The translations under genes and the position numbers were made by a program. Of a stretch of DNA of 64,000 nucleotides, positions 56,974 through 64,000 are shown piece after piece (the first letter of the stretch is position 1; each line of letters opens with the position of its first letter). This DNA comes from Actinomadura nitritigenes (GTDB taxonomy: Bacteria > Actinomycetota > Actinomycetes > Streptosporangiales > Streptosporangiaceae). The notes below the pieces were generated by a model, which was not told the DNA's origin, did not search any database, and worked only from the letters and a program-made list of their open reading frames with translations. Location: positions 240,519 to 304,518 of the forward strand of contig NZ_JAGEOK010000010.1 in assembly GCF_017573545.1 (NCBI RefSeq), read 5' to 3'.

Positions 56974-57225
56974 TCAGGCGAAGGGCGGCGGACCGCTTCC
57001 GACCAGCGTGATGACGTCGGACCAGGCTTCCGAGCCGCCGAGCGTGACCTGCGCCTCGCGGCCGTCCGGAAGGCGCAGCGTCCGGTCGTGGGGGTCGTCG
57101 GCATCGAAGTCGGCGATGGTCGCGGTTCCGGACCACTCCCGCTGCTTGGCGCGCAGATCGACGTAGACCTCGGTCTCGATCCCGCCGCTGCTGATCAGGG
57201 TGGCGGGTCCCCGGTAGCGGCTCAT
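56974..57225 (-). CDS. Small protein of unknown function
   Basis: 83 aa from ATG 57225. Beta-rich with SRYRGPATLISSGGIETEVY, WSGTATIADFDAD and DGREAQVTLGGSEAWSDVIT, giving a compact beta-barrel-like pattern. No signal peptide or Cys. Not recognised. Between the TetR gene and the P450 gene; the 183 bp upstream (57226-57408) hold no gene. Confidence 0.6.
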   Translation of the reverse strand: MSRYRGPATLISSGGIETEVYVDLRAKQREWSGTATIADFDADDPHDRTLRLPDGREAQVTLGGSEAWSDVITLVGSGPPPFA

Positions 57226-57408
57226 GGCCGGACCTTCTCGTCGGGTCCCGCGTGGAGTGTCCTCATGAAGACGCACCCTAGCGGTCGGGTCGGACGTTCC
57301 CGGCCGTGCCGCTTCCCCTGGAGCATCGGTGGAGGACGCTGGTCACCTTCGGGTCGGTCGCGACGAGGGCGCCACGGTGCCGGCCCTGTCGTCCGCCCTG
57401 GCCTGCTG

Positions 57409-58650
57409 TCAGGCGGCTGCCTTGAGGCGGGCCGGGAGGGTCCGGTGGCCGTTGGAGATGAAGGAGTCGAGCGGAAGGAGCTCGCTCGGCTGCACGGCGA
57501 GACCCAGCTCGGGGAACCGGGTGAACAGCGCGGGCAGCGCGATCGCCGCCTCCAGCCTGGCCAGCGGCGCGCCGAGGCAGTGATGGACGCCGTAGCCGAA
57601 CGCCATGTGCTCCTTGTCGGCGCGGGTGACATCGAAGAGGTCGGCGTCGGCGCCGTGCGCCTGCGGGTCGCGGCCGGCCGCCGCGTAGCAGGCGAGGATC
57701 GCTTCGCCCTTGCGGAGTGCGGTGCCGTCCTCCAGCTTGATGTCCTCGACGGCGAAGCGCAGTGGCAGGTTGGCGATCGGGGGCTCGGCGCGCAGCGTCT
57801 CCTCGATGACGTCGGCCCAGGTGGCGTGTCCCGCTCGGACCAGAGCCAGCTGCTCGGGACGGGTGAGCATGGCGTGGACGGCGTTGTCGAGGAGGTTGAC
57901 GGTCGTCTCGTGCCCCGCGCTCAGGAACAGGACCAGCGTGTCGACCAACTCCTCCTCCGACAGCGGTGAGCCTTCGTCGCGGGCCGCGATGAGGGCCGAG
58001 GAGAGGTCGTCCGCGGGACGCGCGCGCTTGTCCCGGACGACGCCGCGCAGGATCTCCTGCATCCGCGGAAACGCCGCGGCGGCCTCCTCCGGCCCGGTCG
58101 TGGTGCGGAAGAACGCGTCGACGCAGCGGCGCATCTCGTCGCGCGCGTCCGGGTCCCCGATCCCGAACAGCTCGCAGATCACGGCGATCGGCAGTGGGTA
58201 GGCGTAGCGGTCGCGCAGGTCCACCGCCTCGCCGGGGGCGGCGGCGTCGAGCTCGTCGAGCAGCGCGGCGACGATCGCCTCGATGCGGGGACGCAGTGCG
58301 GCCGTGCGGTGCACGGTGAACGCGCTGGAGATCAGCCGCCGCAACCGCCGGTGGTCAGGGCCGTAGGCGGTGAGCATGTTGCGCACCGCGACCCAGGCGA
58401 ACAACTGCCAGCCCGGGCCGACCTCCCCGTTGATCAGGGGCGGCCAGTGCAGGGAGGCGTCCTTCGAGACGCGGTCGTCGGTCAGCAGCCGGCGCAGCAG
58501 CGCGGGGCTGCTCACCGCCCACGCCTCGACGCCACCGGGGAGGACGACGCGCGCCGCGGGGCCGCGCGCGCGTATGCGGGCGGCGTCGCCCTGGACGTCG
58601 CGCCCGGTGGGATCGATGGCGAACGGCTCGTCGTTCCTGGAAGTGCGCAT
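57409..58650 (-). CDS. Cytochrome P450
   Basis: 413 aa. Haem-Cys motif AFGYGVHHCLGAPLAR, I-helix LFLSAGHETTVNLLDN (A/S-G-x-E-T), K-helix EETLRAEPP (ExxR). Bacterial class I CYP; redox partners are not encoded nearby. The 211-bp region upstream holds no gene besides the antiporter's terminator. Substrate unknown; stand-alone gene. Confidence 0.92.
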   Translation of the reverse strand: MRTSRNDEPFAIDPTGRDVQGDAARIRARGPAARVVLPGGVEAWAVSSPALLRRLLTDDRVSKDASLHWPPLINGEVGPGWQLFAWVAVRNMLTAYGPDHRRLRRLISSAFTVHRTAALRPRIEAIVAALLDELDAAAPGEAVDLRDRYAYPLPIAVICELFGIGDPDARDEMRRCVDAFFRTTTGPEEAAAAFPRMQEILRGVVRDKRARPADDLSSALIAARDEGSPLSEEELVDTLVLFLSAGHETTVNLLDNAVHAMLTRPEQLALVRAGHATWADVIEETLRAEPPIANLPLRFAVEDIKLEDGTALRKGEAILACYAAAGRDPQAHGADADLFDVTRADKEHMAFGYGVHHCLGAPLARLEAAIALPALFTRFPELGLAVQPSELLPLDSFISNGHRTLPARLKAAA

Positions 58651-58816
58651 CGGACCCTCCGTCTGTTCGATGGTGCCGAACGGTCATCAGGACGCACGAA
58701 CCGTTGCCGCCGTCGTCGCGCCGCCCAGCGGCCGGCCACGGCCTGCCGAGGATCGGCGATCGCCGGCACCGCGTTCGACCGAGCGTCTCCCTCCCAAGGT
58801 CCGTCAGGCCGCGTTC

Positions 58817-58856
58817 GTCCGCAAGAGGCGCCGGCGCCGCGGCGCCTCTCGCGGAC
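58817..58856 (-). terminator. Strong terminator hairpin after the antiporter
   Basis: 16-nt arms (58817-58832 and 58841-58856) pair with one mismatch around an 8-nt loop, just after the antiporter stop. Confidence 0.75.
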
Positions 58857-58861
58857 GCCGG

Positions 58862-60025
58862 TCAGGACAGGATGAGCACCAGGCCGCCGGCGAAGACCAG
58901 GTAGAAGGCTCCGGCGACGGTCAGGCGGGCCGGGGTGAGGCGGTGCGCGCGCATGGTGGCCAGCAGGTACGCGATCGCGGCCATGGTGACCAGTCCCGAC
59001 CAGGCCAGCGCGTGGTCGAACTTCCAGGAGGTGAACAGCAGGCCGAGCCCCGAGGGGACGGTCGCCTGGATCATCATCGCGCCGGAGATGTTGGCCAGCG
59101 CCAGCTTCGTCTTGCCCTGCCGGACCCAGATGATCGCGTTCATGATCTCCGGCAGCTCGGTCGCGATCGGTGACAGCAGCAGCGCGGTCACCGCCGCGGG
59201 CAGGCCGATCATCGGCCCGATCGCGTCCAGCTGGTGCACGAACAGCTGCGACGACACGAAGATCACCGCGAGCGTGGCGAGCGTCTGCGCCGCCACCGCC
59301 CAGGTCGCCGGAACCTGCCGGCGCGGCTGGAGCTTCAGCGGCTCCAGCTCGTCCTCATCGTCGGCACCGGCGTCCTGCGCACCGGGGGCCGTGTCGCCGG
59401 CGGCGTGGTCGGCCGCGTGCGGCGCCGCCGAGCCGGCGGACATCTCGCGCCAGAAGTACACCGCGTACACCGCGAAGAACGCCAGGCCGAGGACGGGTTT
59501 GAACGCGAACGCCACCAGCCCCAGCGCGACCTTGGCGACGAACACCGCCAGGAACCATCGCTGGTCCTTCACCAGCCGCGCCAGCTCTCCCGGCCCGGTG
59601 AGGATCTCCTGGTGCCCGTCGGAGGCGCCCGCACCGCCGTGACCCGCGGCGGTGCCGGCACCCGCATGCGCCCCGCCGACGGCGGCCCCGGCCAGGACGG
59701 CGGCGGTCTCAGCGCCCGCCAGCCTGCGGCGGCGCAGCAGCAGCGCCGCACCGGTCACCGCGTACGCGACGGTCGCCAGCGCCAGCGGCCCGCCCATCGC
59801 CGCGCCGACGCCGATGTCCCGGGCCTCGGCGGTCCCGCCGGTCGTCACCGCCACCAGCGTGACCACCGACTCCGGCAACGCGGTTCCGAAGGCGGCGAGG
59901 ATGGTGCCCACCGCCATCTTCCCGACATTGAGCCGCCGGCCCAGCCACTCGACCGCGTTGACGAACCACTCGCACGACAGGTAGATCACGACCGCGCACG
60001 CGATCAGCAGCACGAAATGCCACAC
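58862..60025 (-). CDS. CaCA-family cation antiporter (ChaA/YrbG-like)
   Basis: 387 aa from GTG 60025 (SD GAGGTGAC). Two five-helix repeats with the antiporter signatures GTILAAFGTALPESVVTLVA and LLLSPIATELPEIMNAIIWV (Glu in the alpha-repeats), split by a His/Ala/Asp-rich loop (AAPHAADHAAGDTAPGAQDA). Exchanges Ca2+/Mn2+ for H+ or Na+. The 5' leader carries a yybP-ykoY-type riboswitch, so manganese export or detoxification is the likely role; ion specificity is inferred. Confidence 0.9.
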   Translation of the reverse strand: MWHFVLLIACAVVIYLSCEWFVNAVEWLGRRLNVGKMAVGTILAAFGTALPESVVTLVAVTTGGTAEARDIGVGAAMGGPLALATVAYAVTGAALLLRRRRLAGAETAAVLAGAAVGGAHAGAGTAAGHGGAGASDGHQEILTGPGELARLVKDQRWFLAVFVAKVALGLVAFAFKPVLGLAFFAVYAVYFWREMSAGSAAPHAADHAAGDTAPGAQDAGADDEDELEPLKLQPRRQVPATWAVAAQTLATLAVIFVSSQLFVHQLDAIGPMIGLPAAVTALLLSPIATELPEIMNAIIWVRQGKTKLALANISGAMMIQATVPSGLGLLFTSWKFDHALAWSGLVTMAAIAYLLATMRAHRLTPARLTVAGAFYLVFAGGLVLILS

Positions 60026-60142
60026 GACCCGTCACCTCAAGCCTTCCCGCGCTAGCCGTGCCGGGGGCGAGGACCATCAGGGGCGCGAATCCGGGGAGCC
60101 CACGACCTCGACCCTCCGACGACGCGCATGCGCCATCGTCAA

Positions 60143-60252
60143 AGGACCGAAGGTCTCGTCCACCCGCCTCAGCGGCGGGCCCGGCCACCGGGAACCATCA
60201 GGTTCCAGCATGTCGACGACCGGTTCGCAGGACTACTCCCCTTCGCAAACCC
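60143..60252 (-). ncRNA. yybP-ykoY (Mn2+) riboswitch
   Basis: In the antiporter leader: GGGGAGTAG (60241-60233) and GAGACCTTCGG (60157-60147), the two conserved arms of this aptamer, pair through CGAAGG/CCTTCG as P1. Between them CGTCGACATGCTGG and a GC stem resemble the L3/P4 part. A GC hairpin GACGA...TCGTC (60118-60140) follows directly as an expression platform. Position just before a cation transporter is typical; the type is recognised by motif, not by a covariance model. Confidence 0.75.
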
Positions 60253-60346
60253 CAGGAGATTACCGCATCCCGCCCCGCCACGCGTGGTCGTCGTAAGGGG
60301 CGGGCGCCCTCGGCGCTCGGGAGCCGCACGGATCAGACATGAAAGT

Positions 60347-60362
60347 ATGAACTATTGTTCAT
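60347..60362. promoter_or_regulatory. Metal-sensor ArsR operator before the P1B ATPase
   Basis: atgaac (60347-60352)/gttcat (60357-60362), 4-nt spacer, in the 414-bp gap before the ATPase start. The same ATGAAC-N4-GTTCAT core recurs in the long palindrome near the sensor gene at 62466-62505. Confidence 0.75.
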
Positions 60363-60439
60363 GTGTTCCTGCTACGGTGGATCGAGGCGGGCCCCGGGCA
60401 GGGCCCGCCTTCGACCGACGGCTCCCGAAGGACCCACCG

Positions 60440-62425
60440 ATGTCATTCGCCTTGACCCGTCCGGCTCGCACCGCGGCCGACGGCGTGCCGTCCGGCGGAC
60501 CGCCACGCCGCCGCCGCACTCAGGTGCTCGCGCTGCCAGAGGCGCGATGGGCGGCGGCCGCGCTGGTGCTGTCCGCGGCCGGGCTGCCGGTCTACCTGCT
60601 GGACGGACCGGCCTGGGCATGGGGTGCGCTGTTCGCCGCGACCTACGTCACCGGCGGATGGGAGCCGGGCTGGGCCGGGCTGAAGGCACTGCGCGGCAGG
60701 ACGCTCGACGTCGACCTGCTGATGGTGGTGGCGGCGCTGGGCGCGGCGGCGATCGGGCAGGTGCTGGACGGAGCGCTGCTGATCGTCATCTTCGCCACCT
60801 CCGGCGCGCTGGAGGCGGTCGCCACCGCCCGCACCGCCGACTCGGTCCGCGGCCTGCTCGACCTGGCTCCCGCGACCGCAACCCGCCTGGACGACGACGG
60901 CACCGAGCACACCGTGCCCGCCGACCGGCTCGCCGTCGGCGAGACGATCCTCGTGCGGCCGGGCGAGCGGGTCGGCGCCGACGGCCGCGTCCTGGACGGG
61001 GCGAGCGAGGTCGACCAGGCCACGATCACCGGTGAGCCGCTGCCGGTGGCCAAGCAGGCCGGGGACGAGGTGTTCGCCGGCACCCTCAACGGGACCGGTG
61101 CGCTCCGGGTGAAGGTCGAGCGGGATCCGTCGGATTCGGTGATCGCCCGTATCGTGGCGATGGTCGAGGAGGCGTCCGAGACCAAGGCGCCGACCCAGTT
61201 GTTCATCGAGAAGGTCGAGCAGCGCTACAGCGCGGGGATGGTCGCGGCGACGCTGGCGGTGTTCGCCGTCCCGCCGGCCTTCGGTGCGGATCCGACCGCA
61301 TCGCTGCTGCGCGCCATGACGTTCATGATCGTCGCGTCCCCGTGCGCGGTGGTCCTGGCCACCATGCCGCCGCTCCTGTCGGCCATCGCCAACGCCGGAC
61401 GGCACGGCGTGCTGGTCAAGTCCGCGGTGGTGATGGAGCGGCTCGGCCAAGTCGACCAGGTTGCGCTCGACAAGACCGGCACCCTGACCGAGGGCGTCCC
61501 GCACGTCGTGGACATCCGTGCGCTCAGGGGCGCGGGCCTGACCGAGGACGCCCTGTTGCGGCTGGCGGCGGGAGCCGAGCACCCCAGCGAGCACCCATTG
61601 GGCCGCGCCATCGTCGAGGCCGCCCGCAGCCGCGGTCTGGACGTGCCCGCCGCGGCCGACTTCTCCTCCGCCCCCGGGACCGGAGTCACCGCCACCGTCG
61701 ACGGCCACCGGGTCGCGGTCGGCAGCCCGGCCCGGCTTCGGACCGGACGCGGCGCCCATCCCGCGCTCGCCGTGGCCGAGCGGCTGGAGGAGCGGGGCCG
61801 CACCGCGGTGCTGGTCGACATCGACGGCGCCCCGGCCGGCGTGCTGGGCGTCACCGACCGGCTCCGGCCCGACGCCGCCGCCACCGTCACCGCCCTGACC
61901 GCCCTCACCGGCACCGCGCCGGTCCTGCTCACCGGCGACAACGCGCGTGCCGCCGCCCACCTGGCCGATCAGGCCGGCATCGGCGACGTCCGCGCGGGGC
62001 TGCTCCCGCACGACAAGGTCACCGCCGTCCAGGAACTGGAACGCTCCGGCCGCAACGTGCTCCTTGTCGGAGACGGAGTGAACGACGCGCCCGCGCTGGC
62101 CGCCGCCCACACCGGCATCGCCATGGGCCGCGCCGGATCCGACCTCGCGCTGGAGACCGCCGGCGCCGTCATCGTCCGCGACGAACTGGCCGCCGTCCCC
62201 GCCGTCGTCGGCCTCTCGCGGCGGGCGCGCCGGCTGGTGGCGCAGAACCTGGCGATCGCCGCCGTGTTCATCACCGGCCTGGTGATCTGGGACCTGGCCG
62301 GGACCCTGCCGCTGCCCCTCGGCGTCGCCGGACACGAAGGCTCCACCGTCATCGTCGGCCTCAACGGTCTGCGCCTGCTCTCCGAGCGTGCCTGGCGGCA
62401 CGCCGGCCGCCCCGGACACCGGTGA
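60440..62425 (+). CDS. P1B-4-type heavy-metal ATPase (CoaT/CtpD-like)
   Basis: 661 aa from ATG 60440 (SD AAGGA); no N-terminal metal-binding domain. Actuator TGEP (residue ~197), TM6 metal motif SPC (Ser300-Pro-Cys302), phosphorylation DKTGTLTEG (Asp344), HP in GAEHPSEHPLG, and TM8 HEGST (GHEGSTVIVGLNG). SPC plus HEGxT defines the P1B-4 class, which exports Co2+, Ni2+, Fe2+ or Zn2+. The ArsR gene after it is the likely metal sensor; both carry the same ATGAAC operator core. Confidence 0.93.
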   Translation: MSFALTRPARTAADGVPSGGPPRRRRTQVLALPEARWAAAALVLSAAGLPVYLLDGPAWAWGALFAATYVTGGWEPGWAGLKALRGRTLDVDLLMVVAALGAAAIGQVLDGALLIVIFATSGALEAVATARTADSVRGLLDLAPATATRLDDDGTEHTVPADRLAVGETILVRPGERVGADGRVLDGASEVDQATITGEPLPVAKQAGDEVFAGTLNGTGALRVKVERDPSDSVIARIVAMVEEASETKAPTQLFIEKVEQRYSAGMVAATLAVFAVPPAFGADPTASLLRAMTFMIVASPCAVVLATMPPLLSAIANAGRHGVLVKSAVVMERLGQVDQVALDKTGTLTEGVPHVVDIRALRGAGLTEDALLRLAAGAEHPSEHPLGRAIVEAARSRGLDVPAAADFSSAPGTGVTATVDGHRVAVGSPARLRTGRGAHPALAVAERLEERGRTAVLVDIDGAPAGVLGVTDRLRPDAAATVTALTALTGTAPVLLTGDNARAAAHLADQAGIGDVRAGLLPHDKVTAVQELERSGRNVLLVGDGVNDAPALAAAHTGIAMGRAGSDLALETAGAVIVRDELAAVPAVVGLSRRARRLVAQNLAIAAVFITGLVIWDLAGTLPLPLGVAGHEGSTVIVGLNGLRLLSERAWRHAGRPGHR

Positions 62426-62465
62426 GTGCCTCCGCCGATGGCGACGGACGCGGTCCCAGCGGACC

Positions 62466-62505
62466 CGCCACGCATACATGAACATTGGTTCATGTATGCG
62501 TGGCG
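62466..62505. promoter_or_regulatory. Long perfect palindromic operator (18-bp arms)
   Basis: Left arm 62466-62483 and right arm 62488-62505 are exact complements around attg, with the ATGAAC/GTTCAT core at the centre. Lies between the ATPase stop and the ArsR start; may serve as operator and as terminator. Confidence 0.82.
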
Positions 62506-62522
62506 CGGCGTACGATGGCGGC

Positions 62523-62927
62523 ATGGGCCACGGAGCTGATCGATCGGCCGGCGGCGTCCCACGCCGACGCCTGGACGCGGCCGGTGCCGCGAGGGTGGCC
62601 ACCACGCTGCAGGCCCTGGCCACCCCCTCCAGGCTGCTGATCCTCTCCCGGCTCCGGGAAGGTCCGCTCCCGGCCACGGAACTGGCCGCCGAGGTCGGCA
62701 TGGAGCAGTCCGCCTGCTCCCACCAACTCAGGCTGCTGCGCAACCTCGGCCTGGTCACGGGCACCCGGAAGGGGCGGTCGGTCGTGTACACCCTGTACGA
62801 CGACCACGTCGCCGAACTGCTGGACCAGGCCCTCTACCACGTCGAGCACCTGCAGCTCGGCCTGACCGATGCCCCGGGTTCCCGCGAAAGCGTCACGGAC
62901 GACGCGTCCGTGACGGCCGTCCCTTAG
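62523..62927 (+). CDS. NmtR-like ArsR/SmtB metal sensor
   Basis: 134 aa from ATG 62523. Winged helix LQALATPSRLLILSRLREGP, MEQSACSHQLRLLRNLGLVT. Helix alpha5 has Asp93, His95, His106, His109 (LYDDHVAELLDQALYHVEH), exactly the spacing of the Ni/Co-binding ligands of NmtR. It should bind the ATGAAC palindromes without metal and release when Ni2+/Co2+ binds. A GTCACGGAC/GTCCGTGAC hairpin lies at its 3' end (62892-62914). Confidence 0.92.
   Translation: MGHGADRSAGGVPRRRLDAAGAARVATTLQALATPSRLLILSRLREGPLPATELAAEVGMEQSACSHQLRLLRNLGLVTGTRKGRSVVYTLYDDHVAELLDQALYHVEHLQLGLTDAPGSRESVTDDASVTAVP
62892..62914 (+). terminator. Hairpin at the 3' end of the metal-sensor gene
   Basis: gtcacggac (62892-62900)/gtccgtgac (62906-62914), 5-nt loop, overlapping the last codons of the ArsR gene. 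Confidence 0.55.
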
Positions 62928-63039
62928 CCCTCAACTGCAAGCTCGCCCTCACCCCCCGCTGGTGTCGCCGGAGCGATGAGTCCGCCGGCGTCCCCAGGTC
63001 CACCTCTCAACCGAGACAGCCGATCCAGCGGGAGTGACC

Positions 63040-63684
63040 ATGGGCCTCATCCACATCGAGATGTTCGCGACCCTCGACCTCGTCGGGCAGTCGCCCGGCG
63101 GTCCCGACGAGGACCCGGTGGGGTTCCCGTTCGGAGGCTGGCAGGCGCCCCTGCTGGACGACGTCGCCGGGGCGCAGATCGGTGCCGCGTACGAGGGCAC
63201 GGACGCGCTCCTGCTCGGCCGGCGGACGTACGACATCTTCGCCGCCTACTGGCCGCACCAGGAGGGCGGCCAGGACAACGAGATCGCCGCGCTCTTCAAC
63301 AGGGTGCCCAAGTACGTGGCCTCCCGCGGCAGGCCCGACCTCTCCTGGGCCGGGTCCTCGCAACTCGGCCCGGACCTGGCCGCCGCGGTGCGCGAGATCC
63401 GCGACAAGCACGAGAACGTCAAGGTCGTCGGGAGCCTGAACCTGGTGCAGACGCTCCTGCGCGAGAAGCTCTTCGACCGTCTCGACCTCTGGGTGCACCC
63501 GATCGTGCTCGGCGTCGGGAAGAAGGTGTTCGACGGCGGTGCGGTGCCCGCGAACGTCTCGCTCCTCGAGCCGCCGGTGGCCAGTCCGAACGGCACCGTG
63601 TACCTGCGCTACGGGCTCTCCGGCGGCACGCCCGCGACGGGGGATATGACCGCCCCCGATCGCGGCACCGGGCGCAACGCCTGA
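63040..63684 (+). CDS. Dihydrofolate-reductase-family protein (RibD_C-like)
   Basis: 214 aa from ATG 63040 (SD GGGAG; GTG 63034 alternative). N-terminal IHIEMFATLDLVGQSPGGPD, then DALLLGRRTYDIFAAYWPHQ, VKVVGSLNLVQTLLREKLFD and LDLWVHPIVLGVGKKVFDGG: a RibD_C/DHFR-like NADPH-binding protein common in actinobacteria and not a true folate enzyme. Substrate unknown. Stand-alone gene. Confidence 0.88.
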   Translation: MGLIHIEMFATLDLVGQSPGGPDEDPVGFPFGGWQAPLLDDVAGAQIGAAYEGTDALLLGRRTYDIFAAYWPHQEGGQDNEIAALFNRVPKYVASRGRPDLSWAGSSQLGPDLAAAVREIRDKHENVKVVGSLNLVQTLLREKLFDRLDLWVHPIVLGVGKKVFDGGAVPANVSLLEPPVASPNGTVYLRYGLSGGTPATGDMTAPDRGTGRNA

Positions 63685-63820
63685 AGACGCCCGGCGCGAG
63701 GCGGATCCGCGGCGCCTCCCGCGACGCGGCCTTCCGCGCCGATTGGGCCAGGTCCGAGACGTCCCCTTTTCACCGTGAGTCGGTTCTCCGGCACAATGTG
63801 GGGAGGACGGAGGTGGCCGT

Positions 63821-64000
63821 GTGGCCGGGTTGGCTGGATCGCTTGAGCGTTCCGTCATGGACGTGCTGTGGGGGGCGCCTGGTCCGCTGCGGGTCCGTGA
63901 GTTGCTGACGAGGCTGAACGAGGACGCGGGGAAGAAGCTCGCGTACAACACGGTGCAGACGGTGGCCGAGCGGCTGGCGCAGAAGGGGATGGTGCGGCGC
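63821..64000 (+). CDS. BlaI/MecI-family repressor, partial (cut by window end)
   Basis: First 60 codons from GTG 63821 (GGAGG 7 nt upstream). SLERSVMDVLWGAPGPLRVR then LAYNTVQTVAERLAQKGMVR is the BlaI/MecI winged helix. These repressors are cleaved by a membrane metalloprotease, usually encoded next to them; the gene is off the window. Upstream cacaatgtgg is a -10-like element. Confidence 0.88.
   Translation, partial: MAGLAGSLERSVMDVLWGAPGPLRVRELLTRLNEDAGKKLAYNTVQTVAERLAQKGMVRR

Noticed and set aside
1..64000. tRNA/rRNA genes, transposons, prophage
   Set aside because: No T-loop-type sequences, transposase, integrase or phage proteins were recognised anywhere in the window.

Overview
The window is about 73% G+C, its coding frames carry the strong third-position G/C bias of a high-GC actinomycete, and GTG/TTG starts are common. 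Gene content (ECF sigma factors, an STAS antagonist, many TetR and ArsR regulators, P450, MpaB-type oxygenase, GT2-TagF wall-polymer enzyme) fits a soil actinobacterium of the Streptosporangiales/Actinomadura type. That placement is inference; there is no rRNA in the window. No tRNA, rRNA, CRISPR array, transposase or phage gene was found. The layout is a chromosome-like mosaic of one- to four-gene modules, many made of a regulator facing its target across a short intergenic region with a visible palindromic operator.

1-7 kb: a possible disulfide-peptide module (MauE-like fragment, membrane-anchored thioredoxin-fold protein, 55-residue six-cysteine peptide), a DUF2207 membrane protein, and TetR-controlled pairs (ABM monooxygenase; DsbA-like protein). 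7-12.3 kb: a methyltransferase, then arsenic-type genes: a VOC protein coupled to an ArsR-ArsC fusion, a divergent APC permease, and a second ArsR followed by an ArsM methyltransferase fused to a GNAT acetyltransferase. 12-21 kb: Nudix hydrolase, a second-type methionine aminopeptidase facing its XRE regulator across a perfect inverted repeat, a frameshifted hydrolase next to a SnoaL-tailed ECF sigma factor, an MFS/TetR pair, and a GT2-TagF wall-polymer enzyme. 20.9-22.4 kb: a MerR-type regulator with a long, structured leader, facing an STAS protein.

22-35 kb: a FtsX-type ABC exporter facing a DesK/NarL two-component system, an MFS exporter, AraC, TetR/DUF1348, MsrA, a secreted bacterial lectin, RidA, and a WYL regulator with a P-loop ATPase. 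35-44 kb: an epoxide hydrolase facing a CGNR-type regulator, an MBL-fold hydrolase, a SEL1/TPR protein, a MerR regulator with its 19-bp-spacer promoter in front of an NmrA-like gene, and a three-gene terpenoid-like operon (small protein, polyprenyl synthetase, MpaB oxygenase). 44-57 kb: two LuxR regulators, an acyl-CoA synthetase, a Rieske/FAD oxidoreductase, an ArsR-rhodanese protein, an ECF42-type VOC/DGPF/sigma cassette, and a crotonase coupled to a truncated phosphotransferase. 57-64 kb: P450, a cation antiporter preceded by a manganese-type (yybP-ykoY) riboswitch, a P1B-4 metal ATPase with an NmtR-like sensor, a reductase and the start of a BlaI/MecI repressor.

Metal and metalloid handling recurs: arsenic at 8-12 kb; manganese/calcium and cobalt/nickel-type metals at 59-63 kb. 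No single large biosynthetic cluster is present. The least explained items are the cysteine-rich peptide module, the MerR leader and the ArsM-GNAT fusion.
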